Shown piece after piece: positions 1 through 6,030 of a stretch of 10,591 nucleotides of DNA. The stretch is from Pseudomonadota bacterium (GTDB lineage: Bacteria; Desulfobacterota; Syntrophia; Syntrophales; JADFWA01). Both the position numbers and the translations under genes were made by a program. Where the stretch lies: NCBI GenBank assembly GCA_030612385.1, contig JAUWNZ010000025.1, positions 1 through 10,591 of the forward strand. The letters run 5' to 3'. Position 1 is the first letter of the stretch. Each line of letters opens with the position of its first letter. The notes under the pieces are model-generated. The model was not told where the DNA came from. It saw only the letters and a list, made by a program, of their open reading frames with translations, and searched no databases.

Positions 1-573
1 TTGTGGGGTGCGGATTTTCTTGTTCCGGTTGTAACGAGGGAAAACAAAGCCCTTACAATAGGGACTTCCGAATATACTATAGGCGTTGGTGGGGACTTAG
101 ACACAGTCCGACCAATGCGGATAGAAAACGCCTATCTAAAAGATTCAAACGGGTACAGTTATCCTTTAACGGAAATGTCAGCGGATGAATATAACGATAT
201 TTCCTTAAAGACACAGGACGGCAGGCCGACTAAATATTACTTCATACCAGAAGAAACCTTAATCAAAATCATCTTCAACTTTGAGCCGGATGCAGCATAC
301 ACGCTGTATTTTGAGTCCTGGAAGAACTTCACGGAATTTGCGGCACTTACAACTGAAACAACCCTTCCAAATGAATATAAAGAAGCTATCATCAGCAATT
401 TAGCGATTATACTGGCAGAAGAAAACTCTATTGATTTACCGCAATCTGTTTATGCGAGAGCAAATGCTGCGTTAAGTTTAATTTCAAGACTGGTGGCGAT
501 AACAAGAATCCCACCGAAAGCTAAGTTTGAGTTTGGGGCTGGGCACAGATACAACATCTTTACCGACGAATGA
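1..573 (+). CDS. Head-to-tail adaptor protein, P22 gp4-like (5' partial)
   Basis: Likely the adaptor ring that docks under the portal and carries the short tail. The visible 190 residues show the features I associate with this family: an EYTIGVGGD stretch followed by a 'RP..I..AY' segment, YPL..MS.DEY, then GRP.KYYF.P, and a C-terminal helical part with LP.EY..A...NLA..LAEE and a final A-rich helix. The reading frame is open to the first base. The first codon is TTG, but family members normally carry some tens of helical residues before this point, so the gene very probably begins upstream and TTG is not the true start. The stop TGA overlaps the GAGG ribosome site of the next gene. The neighbouring hub-like gene supports the assignment. 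Family recognition is from memory of conserved patterns, not from a search. Confidence 0.6.
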   Translation: MWGADFLVPVVTRENKALTIGTSEYTIGVGGDLDTVRPMRIENAYLKDSNGYSYPLTEMSADEYNDISLKTQDGRPTKYYFIPEETLIKIIFNFEPDAAYTLYFESWKNFTEFAALTTETTLPNEYKEAIISNLAIILAEENSIDLPQSVYARANAALSLISRLVAITRIPPKAKFEFGAGHRYNIFTDE

Positions 574-583
574 GGTTAAAATG
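572..583 (+). promoter_or_regulatory. Ribosome binding site deciding the start at 581
   Basis: GAGG at 572-575 lies 5 nt before ATG at 581. The frame is also open upstream, with a possible ATG-less extension to 527, but that extension lies inside the adaptor gene and has no better ribosome site. I therefore start the hub gene at 581. Confidence 0.7.
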
Positions 584-2131
584 GGTAGATATCGTGGCGA
601 AACCTTCAAAATACTGTGTGGAGTTAAGGGAATAAATAACAACCTTAACATTAACGCAGTTGAGCCTGATGCCCTTATTTGGCCGTCAAAGAATATTGAT
701 TTGACAAAGGGTGGATGGGGAAGACGAAAAGGCACTGCAAAAATAAACGAGACGGTTGTTACAGATGCTCCTCGTATCATGGGAATTTACGATTTTCTGA
801 AAATAGGTGGTTCACAGCATATAGTTTTTGCTACAAGCGATGGTAAGATATATAGGACTTCCAGCGTAACAATCAAAACAGGCTTAGGTGCAAATAAATA
901 TGCGCATTTCGAGATGTTCAACAATGTTATGCTTTTTTGTAATGGGTACAACATTCCTCAATCTTGGGATGGAGCGGCTGGGGCAACATTAAACCTGACA
1001 GATGTTCCTACTGACTGGGCTGGCACAAACTACCCTTCGGTGATGATAAGACATGGTAGGGGTAACTCTGAAAGAATGTGGGCGTTTGGTTGTCCTTCTA
1101 CTCCATACACCGTGTATGTGACCCCTAATGGAAGCGGCACTGATTTTTCAGATGCTAACGTTATTACCTTTTCAATCGATACCGGAGATAATGCTGGACT
1201 GGTTGGCGGGGTTGTTTACAAGGATCAGTTAATCGTATTCGGAAAAAGAAACACCTTTATAATGGACGATGCAGACACCAATACTGATAATTGGGGATAT
1301 ACTGCATTCACGAGAGAAGGTGGGGTAGCACATCAAAGATTAATCATTCCAACACAAAATGACATAATTTGCATGATGGAAGATGGGGAAATTTACTCAC
1401 TTGCCGCCGCAGAGCAATATGGAGATTACAAAGCCGGATCAATCATCCGTTCAAAGTTTATGGATAGGTGGATACGGGATAATGTTAAGCTTTCATATAT
1501 AGAACATTTTCATGGCATTTATGATCCTGTAAATAAAAAAGTTAAAATCTTTGTCGTCAGAACCAATAAAACTGAAGTTGATACGGCTATGGTTTATTAT
1601 GTTGAAACAGGGGAATGGATGATAGAGGACAATGTTGATTATAATTCCGGCTATAGTGCTTCTGCGTCAGAATTAGTCAAAGTATCCCCCGGCGTTTATG
1701 AAGTTTATACTGGGGATTATTCAGGTTTTATTTGGCATTTAGAACAATCTGATAAAAATGACGATAGTAATGGGTATAAAAGCAAAGCCCTTACACCTTA
1801 TTTGTATATGGAGAATGCAAGAGAATCAAAACTCTTCAGCAGGTGTTGGATAGACCTTGAACCGGAAACAACCTATGATTTGGATATAAGATTTTATATT
1901 GATGAAATTTATGCAACTGAAGTTTCGATGGCAGGAGATGTTGGAGAATTGGGGTCTTTTGTTCTCGGTGTTGATATTATGGGAATACAGCATTTAATCC
2001 GTAATTCATTTGCTTTAGGTGTAAAAGGAAAAAAGATTCAATTTGAGTTTACTAATTCCATAGCAGATGAAGAATTTTTCTTGTCACAAATAATGGTTGA
2101 TTTTCTACCCTTGGGCAAGGCGGCAAGATGA
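581..2131 (+). CDS. Tail hub/nozzle protein, P22 gp10-like (packaged-DNA stabilisation)
   Basis: A 516-residue protein, probably the tail hub or nozzle that closes the tail below the adaptor ring. The N-terminal part has a 'KNIDLTKGGWGRRKGT' segment, matching the 'N..i..G.l..R.G' opening common in phage nozzle proteins. It is followed by repeated short beta strands with FATSDGKIYR, VYKDQLIVFGKRNTFIM and MMEDGEIYSL, which look like blades of a beta-propeller. The C-terminal third has KSKALTPYLYM followed by a beta-rich domain with RFYIDEIY. P22 gp10 is about 470 residues, so the size fits. The gene follows the adaptor by 7 nt, and its TGA overlaps the ATG of the fibre gene as ATGA. It could equally be named a T7 gp12-like nozzle; the role is inferred from fold pattern and gene order. 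Confidence 0.55.
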   Translation: MGRYRGETFKILCGVKGINNNLNINAVEPDALIWPSKNIDLTKGGWGRRKGTAKINETVVTDAPRIMGIYDFLKIGGSQHIVFATSDGKIYRTSSVTIKTGLGANKYAHFEMFNNVMLFCNGYNIPQSWDGAAGATLNLTDVPTDWAGTNYPSVMIRHGRGNSERMWAFGCPSTPYTVYVTPNGSGTDFSDANVITFSIDTGDNAGLVGGVVYKDQLIVFGKRNTFIMDDADTNTDNWGYTAFTREGGVAHQRLIIPTQNDIICMMEDGEIYSLAAAEQYGDYKAGSIIRSKFMDRWIRDNVKLSYIEHFHGIYDPVNKKVKIFVVRTNKTEVDTAMVYYVETGEWMIEDNVDYNSGYSASASELVKVSPGVYEVYTGDYSGFIWHLEQSDKNDDSNGYKSKALTPYLYMENARESKLFSRCWIDLEPETTYDLDIRFYIDEIYATEVSMAGDVGELGSFVLGVDIMGIQHLIRNSFALGVKGKKIQFEFTNSIADEEFFLSQIMVDFLPLGKAAR

Positions 2132-3591
2132 AGATAACCTGCAAATATAGTAAGGATTCAAGAACTTTAACTCTTTATTTTCCTGAAGAGTTTGATACCA
2201 CTATGCTTGCAGATGCTTCTGTAACCACTGCTAAACTTGCCAATGATTCAATAACCACTGCTAAACTTTCCAATGATTCAATAACCACCTTGAAAATAGT
2301 AGATGCTGCTGTGGAATCAGTTAAAATAGCTACAGCCTCAATCACAGGTGCGAAAGTCGCAACCGAAGCCATAGGGTCTTCACATTTAGTAGATGCTCTA
2401 ATCACCACAGCTAAGATAGCTAATCTTGCGGTGAGTACAGACAAACTTGCAGACCTTATAATTACAGCTGGAAAATTAGCGACCAATGCTGTAACAGAAA
2501 CAAAAATATTGAATAGTGCTATCACTAATGTAAAACTTGCCAACCTTGCAGTTGATACAGATAAATTAAATGCCCTTTCGGTTACGGCAGCAAAATTAGC
2601 GGGTGCAGTTACCGATGACATAGCCCAAGGAATATCCGATGCTGAAACCGCACAGGGAGCTGCCGAGGATGCTCAGGGAGATGCAACTACGGCACTAAGT
2701 TCTCTTTCCGATATCGCCGCGGACGACAAAGTAACTCCGGTCGAAAAGCTGACAGCGAAACAGCTTTGGGATACAATCGTTGTTGAGGGTACTGCTACTA
2801 CAGGTACGCTCCCCGTTCAGGCAACTGCGTTCTCAGTTGCAGACACGGATTTCGATACAGCCTATGCAGAACTAAACACATATCTGAATACCACAATCGA
2901 AGTTTTTGCAAATATGTCAACTGCAACAACGATTGTCAGGGCTACTTGGGATACTGCATGGAAGAACTATTATGACGAGAGGACTAAGTTGCTGAATGCT
3001 ATAGCTTCTGCTGTTACATCTGGCAGTCCTCAAGCAGTAACCTGGCTTACAGATGCAGGGGTTTTAGCTACATTAGATGTAATAGATACAGCACAAATAG
3101 TCGATCTTGCAGTAGGAAATGCTGCTATTGCAAATGCAGCAGTAACTAATGCTAAGATAGCCAACCTTGCAGTTGATACAGCCCAGATAGCGGCGGGAGC
3201 TATTGAGAGTGCTAAAATAGCCGACCTTGCGGTAGGCACGGCCGCCATAGCTTTGGGGGCAATCGGTACAGCTAAAATAGCTAATGCGGCAATTCTTGAA
3301 GCGAAGATAGATGATGCGGCAGTGACCACAGTAAAGATTTCTGATGCAGCCATAGTAAGCGCCAAAATAGCAGACTTGGCTGTGATAGATGCAAAGATAG
3401 GCAGTGTAGCGGCAAACAAAATAGTTGCAGCCAATTTATCGGCAATAAATGCCGATTTGGGTACGATAACGGCTGGTATAGCAAAATCATCCGACGACAA
3501 GCTAACGATAGATTTTAATAATAAATGGCTCAAGGTGTGGGATGCACAAGGCACTCCGGTTCTTCGTGTTCATTTGGGGTACATAGCATGA
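2128..3591 (+). CDS. Tail fibre with two decapeptide-repeat blocks
   Basis: A 487-residue probable tail fibre. Residues 1-27 form a short head. Residues 28-157 are thirteen exact-length ten-residue repeats of the type A-x-x-A-[VI]-T-x-A-K-[IL]. Residues 158-314 are an insert, first Ala/Gln-rich and then a helical module with KVTPVEKLTAKQLWDTIV, FDTAYAELNTYL and ATWDTAWKNYYDERTKLLNA, a module I know from tail-tip and fibre proteins of many phages. Residues 315-424 hold eleven more repeats. The end, with LTIDFNNKWLKVWD and VLRVHLGYI, resembles the closing segment of gpJ/DUF1983-type tail proteins. The repeats likely build a trimeric fibrous shaft. AAGG at 2117-2120 sits 7 nt before the ATG. The gene overlaps the upstream and downstream genes by 4 nt each. 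No receptor-binding domain is recognisable in it, so it may carry the MSYG proteins or act as a connecting shaft. Confidence 0.75.
   Translation: MKITCKYSKDSRTLTLYFPEEFDTTMLADASVTTAKLANDSITTAKLSNDSITTLKIVDAAVESVKIATASITGAKVATEAIGSSHLVDALITTAKIANLAVSTDKLADLIITAGKLATNAVTETKILNSAITNVKLANLAVDTDKLNALSVTAAKLAGAVTDDIAQGISDAETAQGAAEDAQGDATTALSSLSDIAADDKVTPVEKLTAKQLWDTIVVEGTATTGTLPVQATAFSVADTDFDTAYAELNTYLNTTIEVFANMSTATTIVRATWDTAWKNYYDERTKLLNAIASAVTSGSPQAVTWLTDAGVLATLDVIDTAQIVDLAVGNAAIANAAVTNAKIANLAVDTAQIAAGAIESAKIADLAVGTAAIALGAIGTAKIANAAILEAKIDDAAVTTVKISDAAIVSAKIADLAVIDAKIGSVAANKIVAANLSAINADLGTITAGIAKSSDDKLTIDFNNKWLKVWDAQGTPVLRVHLGYIA
2221..2280 (+). repeat. Young 30-bp tandem duplication inside the fibre
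   Basis: The 30-bp units at 2221-2250 and 2251-2280 differ at only two positions (first base g/a, nineteenth base g/t). They are far closer than other units in the block, so this pair looks like a recent slippage duplication. Confidence 0.8.
2539..2560 (+). repeat. Exact 22-bp direct repeat, copy 1 (fibre block 1)
   Basis: Identical to 3160-3181 in repeat block 2, encoding part of ANLAVDT in both. The two copies are 621 bp apart, which is 207 codons, so recombination between them would stay in frame. Confidence 0.85.
3070..3399 (+). repeat. Decapeptide repeat block 2 (11 x 30 bp)
   Basis: Eleven ten-residue units, fibre residues 315-424, all ending in Ile, with Lys or Gln (or Ala) at position 9. 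Block 2 is richer in Ala and poorer in Leu endings than block 1, so the two blocks are related but have evolved separately, apart from the shared 22-bp segment. Confidence 0.88.
3160..3181 (+). repeat. Exact 22-bp direct repeat, copy 2 (fibre block 2)
   Basis: Second copy of the 2539-2560 segment. The stretch immediately before it also contains actaatg in both places, which extends the similarity with mismatches. Confidence 0.85.
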
Positions 3592-3600
3592 GTTATCATG
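3573..3600 (+). promoter_or_regulatory. Possible -1 frameshift site and hairpin at the fibre/MSYG junction
   Basis: In the fibre frame the codons before the stop include cat ttg ggg tac ata gca tga. T TTG GGG at 3573-3579 has the X XXY YYZ form of a -1 slippery heptamer. Seven nucleotides after it, CATGA (3587-3591) can pair with TCATG (3596-3600) around a 4-nt loop. A -1 shift would enter the frame of the next gene and read through VHS into MSYHGM, giving a fusion ending at 3887. The stem is only 5 bp, and simple ATGA stop-start coupling explains the junction without a shift. Confidence 0.3.
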
Positions 3601-3887
3601 GAATGTTGGTTAATGATCCAAACGGTGATGCACTATTCGATTCAGGTAGCATTGGATGGCTATGGGTAGATTCATTTATTGTTGGAGCTACAAGTAACGG
3701 AAGCGAAACGTACAACGATTTGCCAGACGATGCTGTAATATATGCGTATGGAGTCCCAACTTTAGTTTCTGGGGGAGGGCATATAGTGACAACAACTGGG
3801 AAAACGGTAAATTATACTTACTTTACTGGATCACCAATATTTATAAGACAGAATACGCCGACAGCAATCAATGTTTTTGCGAGGTAG
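3588..3887 (+). CDS. Small tail-associated protein with MSYG motif
   Basis: A 99-residue protein beginning MSYHGMLVNDPNGDALFDS. This opening follows the pattern of a family of small phage tail proteins (MSYG-hydrophobic-x-D/A-x-G-x-hydrophobic-DS), often encoded beside fibres. The remainder is beta-rich and Gly/Thr-rich with no catalytic motif I recognise. I chose ATG 3588 because it overlaps the fibre stop as ATGA and follows GGGG at 3576-3579. The frame is open to an ATG at 3525, but that would overlap the fibre by 67 nt and add a sequence unlike the family. It may also be made as a -1 frameshift extension of the fibre. A role as fibre tip or decoration protein is inferred. Confidence 0.6.
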   Translation: MSYHGMLVNDPNGDALFDSGSIGWLWVDSFIVGATSNGSETYNDLPDDAVIYAYGVPTLVSGGGHIVTTTGKTVNYTYFTGSPIFIRQNTPTAINVFAR

Positions 3888-3893
3888 CAAAAA

Positions 3894-4601
3894 ATGTCTT
3901 ACGGTATTCACATTTTTGGACAAGACGGAGGAATCATTCTTGATAGTGATTATCACCTCCTTAAATTTGCTGGAAAGGGAACAAACATTTCCATCTCGTT
4001 AACTATAAATTTTCCTGACAAACGTTGTTATAAGGGATATGTTTGCTCACCAGCTCTTTCCCTATCTTCCGAACCCACTATGTTTTTTAATATTGCTTCG
4101 GGAAACAATATTTGCGTGGAGAGGATTTGGGAAAATGATGCCACCCATAGAACAATGCAGTTTAGTTCATCTTACAATGCTTATCCTGACATGTATTGGT
4201 TTGAAAATGAACAAAAAATGCCTTCAGAAGATGATTATGGACTATTGGTATATGATGCAAGTGGAAACCTTTTATTCGATTCTGGGTGGTACAAGGCAGA
4301 TCTTTTAAATGTGGTGAATATAAGAAGTCTTGTTGCCACGTTGGGCGAATCAATGTCTGTTTCGGCTGGAATTACAAAACCAGCTATAATGTTCCAATCT
4401 CGTTATGGTAGAGCAAGGGCTCATGACTACTCTGGGCAGTATTACCGTATGGCAATAAGAAGAAACACCACTGTGTTTTCACTGGAAGAACAGATTGTAC
4501 AAAGTGTTAATTACGGTCATGGCACCCCATGGGAGTCTCAAACATGGCCAGATGGTGCCACCTACTCGGTCCCCATAATTGACGGCGACCTTTATGATTG
4601 A
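3894..4601 (+). CDS. Tail-associated protein with two MSYG-type domains
   Basis: A 235-residue protein in two halves. Residues 1-18 read MSYGIHIFGQDGGIILDS. The same motif recurs at residues 115-130 as YGLLVYDASGNLLFDS, so the protein looks like a tandem duplication of a roughly 110-residue domain, related to the 99-residue protein just upstream. The body is beta-rich with many aromatic residues, including YPDMYWFENEQ and a Trp/Pro/Gly-rich tail (GHGTPWESQTWPDG). No enzyme motif is visible. GAGG at 3881-3884, overlapping the upstream stop, serves as ribosome site for ATG 3894. The likely place is the fibre or tail tip, and host-surface contact is an inference from the position directly behind the fibre. 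Confidence 0.6.
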   Translation: MSYGIHIFGQDGGIILDSDYHLLKFAGKGTNISISLTINFPDKRCYKGYVCSPALSLSSEPTMFFNIASGNNICVERIWENDATHRTMQFSSSYNAYPDMYWFENEQKMPSEDDYGLLVYDASGNLLFDSGWYKADLLNVVNIRSLVATLGESMSVSAGITKPAIMFQSRYGRARAHDYSGQYYRMAIRRNTTVFSLEEQIVQSVNYGHGTPWESQTWPDGATYSVPIIDGDLYD

Positions 4602-4908
4602 TTGGCTCATTTTTATGTTGATTATGAATAAATATTGGAATAAGGGAATAGTCGATGGTTGGCTTTACATAACCTGCCCTGTTATGGAAGACGCCAAAGC
4701 CATGAAACTGTTTTCTATGAAGCGCAAAGTATATGAGGAACTTAAAGATATAGAAAAAGAATTAAAGAACAGTGAACTTAAAGGATGGATAGCTTATACC
4801 GGAGTGAAAAATACAAATATGTTATCAATACTTCTGGATCAAGGCGCTGTGCCTTATAAAATCAATAAAGAAGAAAGCGTAATTTGGGTCAAAAAGGAGA
4901 AATCATGA
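4594..4908 (+). CDS. Small unknown protein, faintly GNAT-like
   Basis: A 104-residue protein from ATG 4594, which overlaps the upstream stop by 8 nt. There is no clear Shine-Dalgarno sequence for this start, for TTG 4579 or for ATG 4615 and 4624, so translation probably depends on reinitiation and the exact start is open. The N-terminal stretch is hydrophobic (IDWLIFMLIM), and residues 31-60 are charged and helical. The C-terminal part, GWIAYTGVKNTNMLSILLDQGAVPYKI and then VIWVKKE, resembles the end of GNAT acyltransferases of phage, where a 'K.N..M....e..GA..Y' segment is followed by 'IWF.KK'. The acetyl-CoA loop is not visible, so this could be a truncated or degenerate relative, or the likeness may be chance. 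Confidence 0.5.
   Translation: MIDWLIFMLIMNKYWNKGIVDGWLYITCPVMEDAKAMKLFSMKRKVYEELKDIEKELKNSELKGWIAYTGVKNTNMLSILLDQGAVPYKINKEESVIWVKKEKS
4894..4907 (+). promoter_or_regulatory. Strong ribosome binding site for the S74 protein
   Basis: AAGGAG at 4894-4899 lies 5 nt before ATG 4905, and that ATG overlaps the upstream TGA as ATGA. This decides against the in-frame TTG at 4884, which would add seven residues. Confidence 0.85.
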
Positions 4909-6026
4909 AAATAAATACTTATACGGAATTTAATTGGAATGAAGAAAAACAATCCTATGAAGTTTCCTATTCCGAAGCCGAGGCTTATGAAGGTAAAGTT
5001 GCCTTATGCGGAGGAGGTGGCACGAAAGTCGAAGCTCCTCGACCCAGTGCGGAAGAGAAGGCGCTCCAGGCTGAACAATTAAAAATCCTCCAGACCCAAA
5101 GAGCCGAATCAGAAACGATGAGACCTTATGTCTTGAAGGGCATGGGGTTGATTGAGGAAGATGGCGCACTTCGATACATAACTGAAGAGGAGCGTACAGC
5201 CGGAATGAGTGAACTTGAACGAGGACAATATGACCTTACCAGGATGTCACAGAAACGTCAAGCCCAGGCATACGCAGGTGAACTTCCTATCAGTCCGGCA
5301 CTTGAAGAAAGTTTAGGTGATCAGGAAAGACAGATGGCAGAAGCTCTTTCACAAAGACTGGGGCCGAACTGGATGCAGACAACGCCAGGACAACAAGCAA
5401 TGAGCGAACTTCAGGAACGATCAGACCTATTACGAGAAGAGGCCCGTAGGGGAGCAATATCAGGAGAAGGTGGATTGCTTCTATCTAATCTCGGATATTT
5501 GGGGAACGTACAAGGACAACAGACACAGATGGCAGGGCAATTTCCTTCACGAACAAGCGGTTTATTTGGCGGGTATGGACAAATACAACAACCATATCAA
5601 CAGCAGAGACAGATGAAATTTCAGGCAAGTGCCATGAAGGCACAGGCAAACGCACAAAGGCAGGCAGGTCTGATGGGTGGAATTGGTAATCTATTGGGAG
5701 CTGGTGTGCAGGCGTATGGAATTCATGCAGGGTTAGCGGCGGCGGCATCGTCAAAGACTCTTAAGGAAAACATTAAAAATATTAAATCACCGATAGAAAA
5801 AATAATAAGTATAAACGGTGTTAATTTTGACTGGAAAGAAGAGGCACAGGATTATGGCAAAGGACATGACGTTGGGGTAATCGCTGAAGAACTTGAGAAA
5901 GTAATACCTGAAGCAGTTGTTGAAATTGGCGGTGTTCGACACGTCTATTATCATAAAATAATACCCTTGCTTATAGAAGCGGTTAAGAGCCAGCAACAGC
6001 AGATAAACAGTTTGCGGGAGGTGTAA
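4905..6026 (+). CDS. Virion protein with C-terminal S74 intramolecular chaperone
   Basis: A 373-residue protein. Its last 92 residues (about 282-373) are a peptidase S74 / intramolecular chaperone domain. SSKTLKENI holds the Ser-Lys dyad (Ser282 and Lys287, spaced five apart as in the family's usual SDxxLK). It is followed by INGVNFDWKEE, the conserved GVIAEELEKVIPEAV segment, HVYYHKIIPLLIEAVK and a coiled coil QQQQINSL. The family trimerises a fibre and then cuts itself off just before the Ser. The N-terminal 280 residues are unusual for a fibre: Gly-rich CGGGG near the start, charged helices with many Gln, Glu and Arg, a GELPISPALE and LGPNWMQTTPGQQAM segment, and a Gly/Ala-rich LMGGIGNLLGAGVQAYG just before the domain. 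I know this combination from podovirus virion proteins encoded beside ejection genes. The usual Asp after the nucleophile is Ser here. Confidence 0.8.
   Translation: MKINTYTEFNWNEEKQSYEVSYSEAEAYEGKVALCGGGGTKVEAPRPSAEEKALQAEQLKILQTQRAESETMRPYVLKGMGLIEEDGALRYITEEERTAGMSELERGQYDLTRMSQKRQAQAYAGELPISPALEESLGDQERQMAEALSQRLGPNWMQTTPGQQAMSELQERSDLLREEARRGAISGEGGLLLSNLGYLGNVQGQQTQMAGQFPSRTSGLFGGYGQIQQPYQQQRQMKFQASAMKAQANAQRQAGLMGGIGNLLGAGVQAYGIHAGLAAAASSKTLKENIKNIKSPIEKIISINGVNFDWKEEAQDYGKGHDVGVIAEELEKVIPEAVVEIGGVRHVYYHKIIPLLIEAVKSQQQQINSLREV
5748..6023 (+). other. S74 chaperone domain and predicted autocleavage point
   Basis: This part of the gene encodes residues 282-373. Cleavage in this family occurs on the N-terminal side of the catalytic serine, so the mature protein would end at about residue 281 after a run of alanines (LAAAA). 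The cleavage is inferred from the family; only the dyad and motifs are seen. Confidence 0.75.
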
Positions 6027-6030
6027 AATG
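6016..6030 (+). promoter_or_regulatory. Ribosome binding site for the 320-residue protein
   Basis: GGGAGGTG at 6016-6023 overlaps the end of the S74 gene, and the ATG is at 6028, one base after the TAA. This is one of the strongest ribosome sites in the window. Confidence 0.8.

Larger units (their letters stand above)
2209..2598 (+). repeat. Decapeptide repeat block 1 (13 x 30 bp)
   Basis: Thirteen consecutive ten-residue units, fibre residues 28-157, with Lys at position 9 in almost all (His-Leu in unit 6) and Leu, Ile or Val at position 10. Most units have diverged at the DNA level while keeping the amino-acid pattern, which points to old expansion held by selection on the protein. Confidence 0.9.

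Noticed and set aside
527..580. Upstream extension of the hub gene by 18 residues
   Set aside because: It lies wholly within the adaptor gene, and GAGG at 572-575 points to ATG 581.
2175..2621. Open reading frame of 148 residues on the minus strand across fibre repeat block 1
   Set aside because: It is the mirror of a 30-bp repeated coding sequence, which keeps the opposite strand free of stops. The fibre frame has the conserved motifs and the ribosome site.
3030..3554. Open reading frame of 174 residues on the minus strand across fibre repeat block 2
   Set aside because: Same cause as for block 1; Ala/Ile/Ser-rich product with no recognisable features.
4039..4308. Plus-strand frame of 89 residues inside the two-domain MSYG gene
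   Set aside because: Out of frame with the gene carrying the repeated motif, and its composition is unlike the neighbours.
4891..4908. Possible -1 slippage at the A-rich CAAAAAGG run before the S74 gene
   Set aside because: The run is C AAA AAG in frame, not a proper X XXY YYZ heptamer, and a strong ribosome site plus ATGA explains the junction.
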